DNA of 64,000 bases from an uncultured Dysgonomonas sp. GTDB taxonomy: Bacteria; Bacteroidota; Bacteroidia; Bacteroidales; Dysgonomonadaceae. The stretch spans positions 1-64,000 of the forward strand of contig USOX01000014.1 in NCBI GenBank assembly GCA_900556485.1, in the 5' to 3' direction. The notes under the pieces are model-generated. The model worked only from the letters and a program-made list of their open reading frames with translations, searched no databases and was not told where the DNA came from. A program made the translations under genes and the position numbers. Positions 9,774 through 18,144 of this stretch are shown piece after piece (the stretch's first letter is position 1; each line of letters begins with the position of its first letter).

Positions 9774-9814
9774 AAAACAGAAAGCGGATCGGATGTGATT
9801 CGCTTTCTGTTTTT
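9773..9814. terminator. Terminator after the integrase pair
   Basis: A perfect 14-bp stem: AAAAACAGAAAGCG at 9773-9786 pairs with CGCTTTCTGTTTTT at 9801-9814 around a 14-nt loop. The stem reads as A-rich/T-rich on both strands, so it can end transcription of both the plus-strand integrase genes and the converging minus-strand gene at 9823. Confidence 0.85.
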
Positions 9815-9822
9815 ACAGTAAA

Positions 9823-10833
9823 CTAACCATTTTGATATATTTTTTGATTCTTATTTAACACAGCCTCAAATTGGGCAGGAGTTCTTTTAAAGTCAAATTT
9901 TAATTTTTCTGAAGCGTGGCGACCTGCACTCTGTATCATACTTCCATATTCTTTTTTCATATCAAAACACTTGAAATAGTCTCTATTTTCTATAAAAGAA
10001 GCAAACTCTTTCTCTTTTATCTTTCCATCTTCAATTAGATTTTCATTTATGTATTGATTTACTTTTGGGTGACTAAAAATTATTTCATTTAACTTTCGCC
10101 CCTGTTCACTAGCCCATTCCGTAAATTTATTTTTGTAGTCATTTGCCCATTTTATTAAATAAACACATTCTTCAAAATCTGGTTTTTTCACATAAGAATC
10201 AGCTCCAGTAGAATCTCCCGCCCAAGTATGAACTTTAACATCGAATATTTCAGAAAATTTCTCCGTGAAAGTATTTGTATTATTACTTGAAAGTTCGAAC
10301 ACATCATCTCTATAATACAGGTTTAAAAGAAATAGAGCAGCAGAGGCTCGAAGTAAATGTTTGATATTTCCTTTGCTTAGATTTAGGGAACGATTATGTT
10401 TTACTGCTTGATAAGCTTTCGCCCAATCAGCCCCGCTAGTACTTCTTTTGTTTGCCTTTCTTAAAGGGTACAATATCTTATTATTATTATCCTGAAAGTA
10501 AAAATTTGCAGATGATACAATAACTTGCTTTTTACTAAGTTCCCAGATACCTTCTAACAAATTCAAGCAATCTGTATCATAATATAGAACTCTACCAGCA
10601 GGTATCGCTCCTCCATTTTTTAAATATAAATCCTTTGATATAGCTTCAATTTCAACGACGCATCTAATCAATAATTCTACTATTTTCACTGAATAAACAG
10701 ATAATTGATTATCGTCAAAATGAATGTGATTTGACAGTTCTACAATCTCCTTTTCTATCTTCTTATATATAGGCCAATAAAGATTTGTCATATAGTTCGA
10801 ATTAATGTATTCAACATTTGCAAAAATACTCAT
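9823..10833 (-). CDS. Unrecognised 336-aa protein in the nested element
   Basis: Function not recognised. The protein is soluble and helix-rich. It contains WAKAYQAVKHNRSLNL in the middle, a pattern (aromatic, KH-N-R) that recalls HEPN-like and related uncharacterised proteins, but a clear R-x(4-6)-H motif is not seen. I chose the ATG at 10833 rather than 10854 because the upstream codons lie inside a textbook terminator hairpin of the preceding gene. It stands alone between that terminator and the one at 9773-9814, so it is its own transcription unit, the pattern of a cargo gene. Confidence 0.6.
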   Translation of the reverse strand: MSIFANVEYINSNYMTNLYWPIYKKIEKEIVELSNHIHFDDNQLSVYSVKIVELLIRCVVEIEAISKDLYLKNGGAIPAGRVLYYDTDCLNLLEGIWELSKKQVIVSSANFYFQDNNNKILYPLRKANKRSTSGADWAKAYQAVKHNRSLNLSKGNIKHLLRASAALFLLNLYYRDDVFELSSNNTNTFTEKFSEIFDVKVHTWAGDSTGADSYVKKPDFEECVYLIKWANDYKNKFTEWASEQGRKLNEIIFSHPKVNQYINENLIEDGKIKEKEFASFIENRDYFKCFDMKKEYGSMIQSAGRHASEKLKFDFKRTPAQFEAVLNKNQKIYQNG

Positions 10834-10867
10834 AAAAAAAGACTTAGAGGTCATTTTCTAAGTCTTT
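10834..10867 (-). terminator. Rho-independent terminator of the HTH/DUF3876 operon
   Basis: On the minus strand, AAAGACTTAGA pairs with TCTAAGTCTTT across an 8-nt loop and is followed by a run of T. It ends the operon 11761-10898 and abuts the ATG of the next gene. Confidence 0.8.
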
Positions 10868-10897
10868 CTTAAAATATTCATTTAAACCAGCTTACTA

Positions 10898-11221
10898 TCA
10901 AAGGTTCTGTTTCGCAAGCATCTGTTCCAACCACTTCAAAACCTCCGATTCCTTATACAAAATCTTCCCCTTAATCTGAATGAATGGGATTTTACCCGTA
11001 TCCCGCCAATCCTGCAAGGTTCGGGATGAGATATGAAGCATCCGGCAAACATCACGGTTTGACAGAAACTTTTCACCATTCAGGTGTGGAGTCCGATTTT
11101 TAAGAGCTTGCTGTATGGTATCCAGTAGCTCATCCAATCCCGTGAAGAAAGAATTTATTTCCGTTGATTTCTTATCCAGTATTTCCACTATTGTATCCTT
11201 TTTAGTTCCGTATATAGTCAC
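10898..11221 (-). CDS. HTH protein, excisionase/MerR-like
   Basis: A 107-aa DNA-binding protein. LSNRDVCRMLHISSRTLQDWRD near residues 52-72 is the winged-helix motif of the HTH_17/excisionase type, followed by GKIPFIQIKGKILYKESEV, the wing. The N-terminal 45 residues are probably a coiled coil. It overlaps the DUF3876 gene by 20 bp and is the third gene of a small operon. Proteins of this kind control excision and transfer of Bacteroidetes elements, acting with the integrases encoded downstream. Confidence 0.8.
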   Translation of the reverse strand: MTIYGTKKDTIVEILDKKSTEINSFFTGLDELLDTIQQALKNRTPHLNGEKFLSNRDVCRMLHISSRTLQDWRDTGKIPFIQIKGKILYKESEVLKWLEQMLAKQNL

Positions 11222-11480
11222 CCAATGCGGAGATAGTTAATATATCCAGTTTGGTATCATGGCTAATAGCCGTCCGTTTCAGATTGTAGTTGATAAAGAA
11301 GCCGTCTTCATCTTCCTGAATCTCGTAAGTAGCAGGGCTTGCCTGTTTGCTTGTTTCGTTCATGTGGATAACACTAAGTAAATAGCTTTCTCCGCTTCGA
11401 TATATGATAACTGTCGGATTCAGGTTTATGCTCTCCCAATTACCGACCAACCTATCTAAGTTGATATTTTCTGTTTTCAT
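11202..11480 (-). CDS. DUF3876 family small protein
   Basis: A 92-aa protein with LDRLVGNWESINLNPTVII near the N-terminus and a beta-rich body, matching the DUF3876 family found in Bacteroidetes conjugative elements between two excisionase-like HTH genes. The biochemical function is unknown. It overlaps both neighbours (4 bp upstream, 20 bp downstream), so translation of all three is coupled. Confidence 0.75.
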   Translation of the reverse strand: MKTENINLDRLVGNWESINLNPTVIIYRSGESYLLSVIHMNETSKQASPATYEIQEDEDGFFINYNLKRTAISHDTKLDILTISALGDYIRN

Positions 11481-11761
11481 TTTTGCTCTTTGCTTCTTTG
11501 TGACTGACTGATTAAATCCTCAATATCCGATACCTTGTAATAACATTTACGCCCAATCTGCGAATAAGGCAGGGTGCCGTTATCCCTGTATGATTGTAAT
11601 GTTCTCGGCGATATTTGCAGAAGACTACAAACATCATCGTTGCCTAACCATTTTTCTTTGTCCTGATTCTCCCCGCATAGATTCTTTATCTGTCGGGTAA
11701 AATCTTCAAAACGCCCTTTCATCTGTTCGAACGTTTTGCTTTCGATTGCTACTATATCCAT
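11477..11761 (-). CDS. HTH protein, excisionase/MerR-like, first gene of operon
   Basis: A 94-aa protein with LGNDDVCSLLQISPRTLQSY near residues 39-58 and LPYSQIGRKCYYKVSDIEDL as wing: an HTH_17 winged helix. It is similar to the product of 10898-11221 and probably arose by duplication. It is the first gene of the three-gene operon; the promoter should lie in 11762-11930, and a large inverted repeat lies just beyond that (11935-12062). Likely role: regulation of excision and mobilization. Confidence 0.8.
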   Translation of the reverse strand: MDIVAIESKTFEQMKGRFEDFTRQIKNLCGENQDKEKWLGNDDVCSLLQISPRTLQSYRDNGTLPYSQIGRKCYYKVSDIEDLISQSQRSKEQK

Positions 11762-11934
11762 ATTAAAATCTGTTTTTACTGATTACTGAAATTATTCTCA
11801 TTGCAATGATTTTCAGGCAAAGGAAAACAGATTTCAGGCAGGTTTTAAGAAATGGGGTGCAATGGCTGAAAGTGGCTGTATCTGGCGCAAATACTCAATC
11901 CCTAACAATATTTTTTTCTTTTTTTTAATTGATA

Positions 11935-12062
11935 TACATCCCATTCATGCAGGGAATAGATAAGACAACACTTTTTAGAAATTTACTCTTTTCAGCATGA
12001 AAAGGAAGAAATTTCTAAAAACCGCTTGCGGCTTGGTGTTGGCGTTCTATTCCCGGAATGTA
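11935..12062. repeat. Large imperfect inverted repeat
   Basis: The left arm runs from TACAT at 11935 to TTTTCA at 11994, the right arm from TGAAAAG at 11998 to about 12062, with a 3-nt centre. The best-paired block is TTTTTAGAAATTT (11972-11984) with AAATTTCTAAAAA (12009-12021). The outer block GGGAATAGA (11952-11960) pairs with TCTATTCCC, and AACAC with GTGTT. The right arm carries an extra mini-hairpin CCGCTTGCGG and ends at a TAnnTTTG element (TACTTTTG, 12061-12068). The rest of the 11762-12093 gap holds no gene. It could be an oriT, a structured RNA or a recombinase site. Confidence 0.7.
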
Positions 12063-12093
12063 CTTTTGTAAATCAAATAAATAAAGAATTATA

Positions 12094-12501
12094 CTATCTC
12101 CTATCTTGAAAATATGATAGGAGATTCTTCACTGATATTGCATAGTTAAAGCCGTCTATTGAGTAGAAACCCAACTTCTTGGCAAATGAACTACTTTTCT
12201 TATTGGTTGATTCAATTCCGACATACCTAAAACCGTATTTCAAGGCTATTTCTGAAAGAAAACGAACGAAATGTGTTCCATTCCCTATACGTTCTTTTCG
12301 GAAGCTGATTTGGGCTAAAATAAGGCAATCGGGTGGAAATATACTTTCTACTCTGCGGATACGCAAATACAGGTCTAACCGGCTGTTTCTTCGGGTGATT
12401 AGGATATTATCAGGCGTAAGTCTGACAAGGGATAGACGATATTTAAACCGTTTCATCAGGTATATATCTATTTCTTTTCGCATTTCTTCGTACTCGTTCA
12501 T
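12094..12501 (-). CDS. GNAT-family N-acetyltransferase-like protein
   Basis: A 135-aa protein. ERIGNGTHFVRFLSEIA followed by YGFRYVGIESTN and SSSFAKKLGF reproduces the acetyl-CoA-binding segment and the last strands of the GNAT fold; the N-terminal strand region is short. The substrate is unknown. It is the last gene of the minus-strand unit that includes the DUF5712 relaxase, from which it is separated by 11 bp. Being co-transcribed with mobilization genes, it may be cargo or may modify a transfer or host protein; that is speculation. Confidence 0.65.
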   Translation of the reverse strand: MNEYEEMRKEIDIYLMKRFKYRLSLVRLTPDNILITRRNSRLDLYLRIRRVESIFPPDCLILAQISFRKERIGNGTHFVRFLSEIALKYGFRYVGIESTNKKSSSFAKKLGFYSIDGFNYAISVKNLLSYFQDRR

Positions 12502-12512
12502 ATATCTGTGAT

Positions 12513-13457
12513 TTATGATTGCCTGAATCCTCGCTTCGGCTTCTTCTTTATTCTCTTTTTCACGGGAATTTGCTCCTCCTCTTTATTGGCATCAGGAGTA
12601 AGCAAACCCAATGCAGATGATAAACCCAAATCAGGGAGATTGAAACTTTGCTTATTTTCAATATCGTTTGAAAGGTTGTCGTCTTGTTTATATGCAACCT
12701 TGTTTTCATTCGGTTCGCCTTGCTTATCTGCATACAAGCCAGTCTGCATATCTGTATTTTTTCTTTCATTGGAAATCTGGCGTTCCTGCATATTAAGTTG
12801 TTCGGAGATACTGCCGTTCTTCATGGTGTTGTAATACTCAAAAGATTCGATTAGTTCCCGTTTGTAGCCGAATAGCTTGTCAAATCCCTGCTCTGCTTGT
12901 TGGAATAGGTTCTTTCTGTCAAAACCACCCTTAACCGTTCCTTTCTTGGTGTTTTTGTGGTTAGTTAATGGAGATAGCTTTTTCTTATTGGACTGGTCTT
13001 TCCGGCTAACAATCAAATGGCAGTGCATATTCAGCTCATTGTTTGACCTGTCCCGGCTGAAATGTATTTTACCATAGAACTTTATGTCTTCTGCTGATAG
13101 TCCTTTATTGAAGTTCCTGGCATATTCGGGAATAACCACTTCACGGATATACCGTTTCATGGCTTCGGCTTGTTCCTGTTCGGTATTGCCCATTGCCCGA
13201 AGTTCTTTTTCCGATGGGCTTACATGGATAGCGTAAAACTTGGCATCCGTCTTTAATAACTGACCGATATTACTATCTATATCTTTTACAACCTGTGATT
13301 TGTAGATATTATCGTCTGTCAGATTGAAAAAGCCCTCTGTATAGATTCCTTGCTCCATGCGTTCCATGTCCTCATGTTCACAATAGTTGCATAGCTTTCG
13401 GCTACTGCCTGCATTGTTATATGTGCCTTTGGACGGTGGCGGGAAATCTATATTCAT
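12513..13457 (-). CDS. DUF5712-type relaxase of the nested element
   Basis: A 314-aa mobilization protein. The N-terminus has YNNAGSSRKLCNYCEHED, the hallmark start of DUF5712 proteins, and HVSPSEKELRAMG near residue 100. A histidine pair in NELNMHCHLIVSRKD near 160 fits the metal site of a relaxase. The last 110 residues are polar and low in structure. It lies 3 bp after the BfmA-like gene, so the two form a mobilization pair as in BtgA/BtgB and similar Bacteroides elements. It would let the nested element be transferred in trans by the host conjugative transposon. Confidence 0.78.
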   Translation of the reverse strand: MNIDFPPPSKGTYNNAGSSRKLCNYCEHEDMERMEQGIYTEGFFNLTDDNIYKSQVVKDIDSNIGQLLKTDAKFYAIHVSPSEKELRAMGNTEQEQAEAMKRYIREVVIPEYARNFNKGLSAEDIKFYGKIHFSRDRSNNELNMHCHLIVSRKDQSNKKKLSPLTNHKNTKKGTVKGGFDRKNLFQQAEQGFDKLFGYKRELIESFEYYNTMKNGSISEQLNMQERQISNERKNTDMQTGLYADKQGEPNENKVAYKQDDNLSNDIENKQSFNLPDLGLSSALGLLTPDANKEEEQIPVKKRIKKKPKRGFRQS

Positions 13458-13460
13458 GGG

Positions 13461-14066
13461 TTATTCGTTTATCAGGTCGTTTATTTCTGCTCTTAGGTTC
13501 TCTTTCCGCTTACCGTCCATTACTCCGCATGTTGCCAGTTCCGAATACAGGGAAATCAATTTCAGGAGTTTATTATTATTCCGCTCCTGCTTTTTTGATG
13601 ATGCGTTTATGGATTGGGCAAGCTCGTTTATCTGTTTAGCTTGGTTGTTAATCACTCCGGCATGTTGGTTGAAAGTTTCGCTTATCTTTTTCAGAACATT
13701 ATCCTGTAATTCCCGGCTTTGCTCTATTTCAGAAGTTATTAATCCTTTCTGTTCTTTCAAGGCAGTATCAAAGCGGGTAGCGATTGAATGGCTTGTTCTT
13801 ATCATCGGGTTTAGCTTATCTTCCTCATAGCTGCGAATGAAACGGATAATATCATCCTGCCGTTTGTTGATTTTGGCAAGTTCCGTCTTTACCGATTCAG
13901 GCGCATCCGCAGGGTTGATATGGGCTTTATCCAGATATAGGAAAGCCAGTTTTGTAATTTCTCCTTTTTTCAGCGAATAGCGTTTACAAAGTTTTTCTAT
14001 CAACTTGTCCGTTTCCGCTTCTATCGCTATTGTCGTAAATATGATATTTCTATTCTGTTTAGCCAT
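13461..14066 (-). CDS. BfmA/BtgA-family mobilization accessory protein
   Basis: About 200 aa. The N-terminus (TIAIEAETDKLIEKLCKRY, then SLKKGEITKLAFLYL) looks like a ribbon-helix-helix DNA-binding region, followed by a long coiled coil with repeated Q/N/E heptads from about residue 80 on. This is the layout of BfmA/BtgA mobilization proteins, which bind oriT with the relaxase. I prefer the start at 14066 (MAKQNRN); an upstream in-frame ATG at 14093 is possible. A cluster of strong hairpins just upstream (14174-14327) is a likely oriT for this pair. Confidence 0.78.
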   Translation of the reverse strand: MAKQNRNIIFTTIAIEAETDKLIEKLCKRYSLKKGEITKLAFLYLDKAHINPADAPESVKTELAKINKRQDDIIRFIRSYEEDKLNPMIRTSHSIATRFDTALKEQKGLITSEIEQSRELQDNVLKKISETFNQHAGVINNQAKQINELAQSINASSKKQERNNNKLLKLISLYSELATCGVMDGKRKENLRAEINDLINE

Positions 14067-14099
14067 AGTTATAACTATTTTATAGCTATTCATATATAT

Positions 14100-14330
14100 A
14101 ACTTGCTGAAATAGAATTGTATATCAATTCGAGTTATAGCAAGTGTTATAACTGTGCTTTATCCTAAAGCACTAAAGCCGAAGGCTTTGCCCCGCAGGGC
14201 AAGAGGAAGAACAGGACGAAGTCCAGTTCCCTCTTGCTCAATTTAGCGAAACGAACAGAGCCGGGAGGCGAGGTTGTTTCGGCTAAATGCGGAGCTACTT
14301 TGAAGGCGTAAACTTAAAACAAGCCTTCAT
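14100..14330. other. Hairpin cluster upstream of bfmA-like gene, candidate oriT
   Basis: No gene is seen. Stems include AAAGCC-GAA-GGCTTT (14174-14188), GCAAGAGG...CCTCTTGC with an inner GGAC-GAA-GTCC (14199-14236), and GAAGGC...GCCTTC (14300-14327). Such dense structure directly upstream of a relaxase/accessory pair suggests the origin of transfer of the nested element. Confidence 0.45.
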
Positions 14331-14368
14331 CCGCTTGCGCTATTCTGCTAAGAACATAAAAAGCAGAA

Positions 14369-14725
14369 TCATTCATCATTTTCGTCTTTCTTGTCCTCGT
14401 CTTCGGGCTTCGGATGCTTTTTCTCAAAGTCCTGATAGGTTTGAAAATCCATATGGGAACGGACAAACTCCCGGACATCAGAAGTGCGGTAATAGGTCTT
14501 ATGAGCTACCATAAAGAAGGGTAGTTTTTTACTGCTTCTGTATCGTTGAAGAGTTCTATAACTCACTTTGAGAAGAAAAGCCAAATCTTGGTTATCGAGT
14601 AGTTTCTCATCAGGGTCAAATACTTCTTTGGTGTTGATGAGTGATTTCAAGTCTTGACCGATCTCACTCAATTTTTTGGATAACTTCTGCATCCATATTT
14701 CAAAATCTTCGTTATTGATATACAT
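14369..14725 (-). CDS. HTH protein, excisionase-like
   Basis: A 118-aa protein. LLDNQDLAFLLKVSYRTLQR near residues 42-61 is an HTH_17 motif, followed by KKLPFFMVAHKTYYRTSDV as wing. The C-terminus is very acidic (EDEDKKDENDE). It is the third HTH protein of this type in the nested element, transcribed separately from the other two. It probably acts as an excision or regulatory factor. Confidence 0.75.
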   Translation of the reverse strand: MYINNEDFEIWMQKLSKKLSEIGQDLKSLINTKEVFDPDEKLLDNQDLAFLLKVSYRTLQRYRSSKKLPFFMVAHKTYYRTSDVREFVRSHMDFQTYQDFEKKHPKPEDEDKKDENDE

Positions 14726-14874
14726 GATTTACTTCGTTTTACTGATTAATACTACTTGTGTCCAATGCATTGACGAAGCAAAGGACGGAAGAACGAAGCA
14801 AATAAAATAGGGGAATCCCTATGGACTCCCCTAAAGCCGTTTTGCAAACATCTATAAATTAGTGAATTATAAAA

Positions 14875-15267
14875 TCATCTTTTTTCATCTTTGTTTGCAA
14901 CCCTGTTTCGATTTTCCCGGATGACGAGATTTTTCAGGTAATCCAACGCTTTGGTAAGATTGAAAGGTTTGCGCTTGAATACTCTACCCTTAGATTTATG
15001 AACGTTCCCAAACGTGAAATTGAAGGCTTGTTCCAGAGCATGGGCAATATGGATATATGGAACGGAGATTCCTGCTTCATTAACAAATTGCCCGGAGAGT
15101 TCAAACGATACGGCTAATTCTCCCATACTGTCAATTCCCAATCCTTTTCGAGAATTGGGGATAAAATAGACTTTGGGGATATTTGATTGGTTGTTGTTGG
15201 AGAAGTGATTTGTTCGCAAGAAAGTAAATTTCAGCAAATCAATTTCAGATTCAAGCAACATCATCAC
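14875..15267 (-). CDS. RteC-like regulator, C-terminal part (frame-broken)
   Basis: The 130-aa frame resembles the C-terminal half of RteC, the CTnDOT protein that activates excision: SVPYIHIAHALEQAFNFTFG, then RKPFNLTKALDYL near the end, matching the conserved E-x-x-F-N and RK-x-x-x-x-T-K-x-L-D pattern. Its only starts are GTG 15267 and adjacent ATGs. The frame can be read upstream only to a stop at the A9 tract (minus strand, 15296-15304). Removing one A joins it in frame to the 72-aa gene upstream, giving about 210 aa, the usual RteC length. It is therefore probably one gene split by a frameshift or by switching at the tract. Confidence 0.6.
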   Translation of the reverse strand: MMMLLESEIDLLKFTFLRTNHFSNNNQSNIPKVYFIPNSRKGLGIDSMGELAVSFELSGQFVNEAGISVPYIHIAHALEQAFNFTFGNVHKSKGRVFKRKPFNLTKALDYLKNLVIRENRNRVANKDEKR

Positions 15268-15292
15268 TTTCCGTTGATATACTTTTTTGAGC

Positions 15293-15511
15293 TCATTTTT
15301 TTTTCAACTCATAAAAAGATGATGATTTCAAAGAATCAAACTCGATACGGGTAATATTCAGTTTCCGAAATATTTCATGATAGCTTTGTTCGGATTGACT
15401 GATCGCTATTATCTGTTCCGTAAAATGTTTATAGGCATTTTGCATTTCTTCTTTTGAAACTTGTGGAGTGTCAGATAATAGACTGAATAACTCCAAGCTA
15501 TTTTCATTCAT
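15293..15511 (-). CDS. RteC-like regulator, N-terminal part (frame-broken)
   Basis: A 72-aa frame ending in LKKK and a stop codon directly after nine A residues. On its own it matches nothing I recognise. Read with one A fewer, it continues ...YELKKNELKKVYQRKV into the RteC-like frame at 14875-15267. The mostly helical N-terminal region is compatible with the amino half of RteC. It lies 11 bp after the stop of the outer-membrane barrel gene, in the same direction, and could share its transcript. Confidence 0.55.
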   Translation of the reverse strand: MNENSLELFSLLSDTPQVSKEEMQNAYKHFTEQIIAISQSEQSYHEIFRKLNITRIEFDSLKSSSFYELKKK

Positions 15512-15522
15512 AACAAACTCCT

Positions 15523-17841
15523 TTATTTGTAACTGCTTTTTATACCATAATCAGTATCCTTATTTTCAATAGACTTACTACTTGAATTGTGAGTTTTTCC
15601 AAAACTAAAGTTCCACGTAAGAGTAGCAACAATGGTTTGGGAGGCACTACTGAAGCTTTCCCGCCTGAAAGGTGACTGATTATTTTTATTCTCTATAATA
15701 GTACGTGAAACATTCCGGAATGGATTGAACGCTCCTATGCCAAAAGAGAAATTATCGGTGTTATATTGAATGGCTAAATAGTGATAGTTACCGCTTTTAG
15801 TAAGGGTTTCACCATACAGCTTTTCGTCAAATGGTTGTATCTGACCGATAAACATCCATTTCTTATACATTGCCAAAACATTCGCACTATAATAGAAATT
15901 AGAATGTGTGTGAGAATAATTCTTCCCTTGACTGTTGAAATGACTGTACCCACCTGTAAAAGAAAATTGCAGTATGTTTTTTATCATTCCCACCTTTAGG
16001 GTCATTTCAGCATTATATTTGTTCCAGCTCTTCATATTTTCAGACATTATCAAGAATACATCGCCTTGCTCTTTAAGTGATTCCATGATGGGATTATGCT
16101 TGTGATGATGTCTCAGGTTAGCATTGAATGTAAATAATCCTTTCTTGTTTTCGTAAAAAAGATTGTTATTCAGATTATTATAGGGCTTTAATGATAAGTT
16201 GCCTTTTTCGGCAAGATAAGGGTCGATCCTAATTTCCGTGTTGGTCAATTCAGCTAAAGTCGGATTGGTCTGAGTCATCTCCACATCGTAACGGATAAAA
16301 GAATTTTCATTCAACCTATACCCCAACATGACTTTGGGCAAAAGGTTATAATAACTCTTATTGGTCGAAGTGTTAGAAAAATGCACTCGATTAATCCGCA
16401 ACCCAAAAGAATAGCTGAAATTATTTTTACTATGGAGCCACTCTGAGAAAATAGAAGATTCTGATTGTTTCAAATCTGACTGAAATACTCCATTTTGCTG
16501 AATTTCCTGCTTCGTAAATGATTGTACGTGCTTTACCCCAAATTTCAAACTTCCATAAGTAAAACTCTTCTCATAAATTCCTTCTGCTATCAATGAATAT
16601 TTATCGGAAGTCAAACCAAACTGCTCTCTAAAAATAGTATCAATATCATTGTATTCGATATAGTTGCGATCTGTTTCTGCTTTGATATAACTTCCGACAA
16701 TGTTGACGTAAATTTTTTGCTGGTTTTTCAAACCATGCTCATAGTATAAGTCCATTGTTGGAGTATTTATTTTCTGACTGACACCATCCAATATCTGTCC
16801 TATCTCTATGCTATTTTCTTTCAGATTACTTTTGAAATCGTTATGCGGATGATCCGTCAAGGCATACTTCAACTTGGCATTAAAGAATGTCGAATCATTT
16901 TTTTGATAGTTATAACCGAAAGTAACATCGTGCATCTGATATGAGTAATCTCCGCCATCTCCGATTTCATCTCTCTGTAATGGGATAGAATTTCTGAACC
17001 GATAACTTCCTGTACGTGTCCGGTTGTTGCTGTTGATTTTTTGAAAAGCAGTTGTGTAATTCAATGCATATTCCGACTTCCCTTTATTAAACTTAGCGAA
17101 AAATACATCTCCACCCGCAAGAATATTCAGGGAGTTCATCAAGTCCATACCAATAATACCACCCTTATCATCTCTTGTAACAATATAATTAACAATTTTA
17201 GATGCTTCTCCATATCTTATTCCTGCATAATCCGAATATTCAATCCGTCTGATTTGGCGTGGCTGCAAGGTTAGAATCTCTTCTGATGTCGTATTCACTC
17301 CATTGATTTGCAACACAACTTTCCCTCCATCGGAGGATGAAATTGTATTCGTCATCGGATTAATGTTCAGTCCCGAAAGCATCATAGTATTCAATAGTTG
17401 CATTCCGTTTGCCGAGTGGTCAAGTTGCAGCTTTGTTGGAAAAACAATCCGTTGATTTATTTTACTGATTGTAGATGAAGCTGAAATGACAATTTCATCA
17501 AGCGATAACATCCGTTCACTCAAGAATACATCTATCTCAACTGATTCTAAAAAGTTTTGCAATAAGATTTTTTTAGTTTCAAAGCCCATGTAGGATATTA
17601 ATAACACATAATCATCGGAAATGAGGTTTGTAAATCCAAACCTTCCAATTGTATCACTCACCGTTCCTTCTATAAATACCGAATCCTGCCTGAACAGAGT
17701 AACATTGGCGTATTCAACAGGTTCTTTTGTGCTTTGGTCAAGTATTCTTCCTGTGATATTATTTGATTGCCCAAAGGCATTTAAACTTAGAAACAAGAAG
17801 AATACAATGAGATATAATAAATGTTTTTTATTTAAGTCCAT
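15523..17841 (-). CDS. TonB-receptor-like outer-membrane beta-barrel protein
   Basis: A 772-aa protein with a signal peptide (residues 1-24, ending NAFGQ), a carboxypeptidase-regulatory-like domain (about 28-112, GRILDQSTKEPVEYANVTLF), a degenerate plug region (115-225, including LDEIVISAS and QINGVNT), and a long beta-barrel with alternating aromatic strands to NFSFGK near the end. This is the OMP_b-brl type, found in many Bacteroidetes. No SusD partner is adjacent, so the substrate cannot be named. It is unusual cargo for a mobilizable element. A TAnnTTTG promoter element lies about 210 bp upstream, leaving a long 5' leader with a perfect 8-bp hairpin (17954-17974). Confidence 0.82.
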   Translation of the reverse strand: MDLNKKHLLYLIVFFLFLSLNAFGQSNNITGRILDQSTKEPVEYANVTLFRQDSVFIEGTVSDTIGRFGFTNLISDDYVLLISYMGFETKKILLQNFLESVEIDVFLSERMLSLDEIVISASSTISKINQRIVFPTKLQLDHSANGMQLLNTMMLSGLNINPMTNTISSSDGGKVVLQINGVNTTSEEILTLQPRQIRRIEYSDYAGIRYGEASKIVNYIVTRDDKGGIIGMDLMNSLNILAGGDVFFAKFNKGKSEYALNYTTAFQKINSNNRTRTGSYRFRNSIPLQRDEIGDGGDYSYQMHDVTFGYNYQKNDSTFFNAKLKYALTDHPHNDFKSNLKENSIEIGQILDGVSQKINTPTMDLYYEHGLKNQQKIYVNIVGSYIKAETDRNYIEYNDIDTIFREQFGLTSDKYSLIAEGIYEKSFTYGSLKFGVKHVQSFTKQEIQQNGVFQSDLKQSESSIFSEWLHSKNNFSYSFGLRINRVHFSNTSTNKSYYNLLPKVMLGYRLNENSFIRYDVEMTQTNPTLAELTNTEIRIDPYLAEKGNLSLKPYNNLNNNLFYENKKGLFTFNANLRHHHKHNPIMESLKEQGDVFLIMSENMKSWNKYNAEMTLKVGMIKNILQFSFTGGYSHFNSQGKNYSHTHSNFYYSANVLAMYKKWMFIGQIQPFDEKLYGETLTKSGNYHYLAIQYNTDNFSFGIGAFNPFRNVSRTIIENKNNQSPFRRESFSSASQTIVATLTWNFSFGKTHNSSSKSIENKDTDYGIKSSYK

Positions 17842-18054
17842 ACTTGTTTTCTTATAAATGAGATATAGACACAGAATGCCATCTGTGCCATAATCTTGAT
17901 TAATAAATGATAATAAAAAATCTGCCCTCAGAAGATTCGAAGGCTATAAGAAAACTGAGAAAGGCGTTCTCAGTATAGACTATGCGCGAATTCTAAATGT
18001 ACGTGCTAATGCACAGCGTATACTTGACATGATTTGTTTATTCTAAATTCGTTG

Positions 18055-18062
18055 CAAAGATA
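18055..18062 (-). promoter_or_regulatory. Bacteroidetes -7 promoter element for the barrel gene
   Basis: The minus strand reads TATCTTTG, a match to the TAnnTTTG -7 box. No clear -33 TTTG is seen. It would give a 5' leader of about 200 nt before the start codon at 17841, including the hairpin ACTGAGAA...TTCTCAGT at 17954-17974. Confidence 0.5.
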
Positions 18063-18144
18063 AGCTTTTATTCTGAAAAAGTAATATCTTCGCACTGAGT
18101 TATTTCAAACAATGGAAAAACAAAGCAAACCAAAGCGGTTCGCT

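Noticed and set aside
12508..13830. Plus-strand frames of 108 and 147 aa opposite the relaxase/BfmA-like genes
   Set aside because: They are antisense shadows of well-supported mobilization genes.
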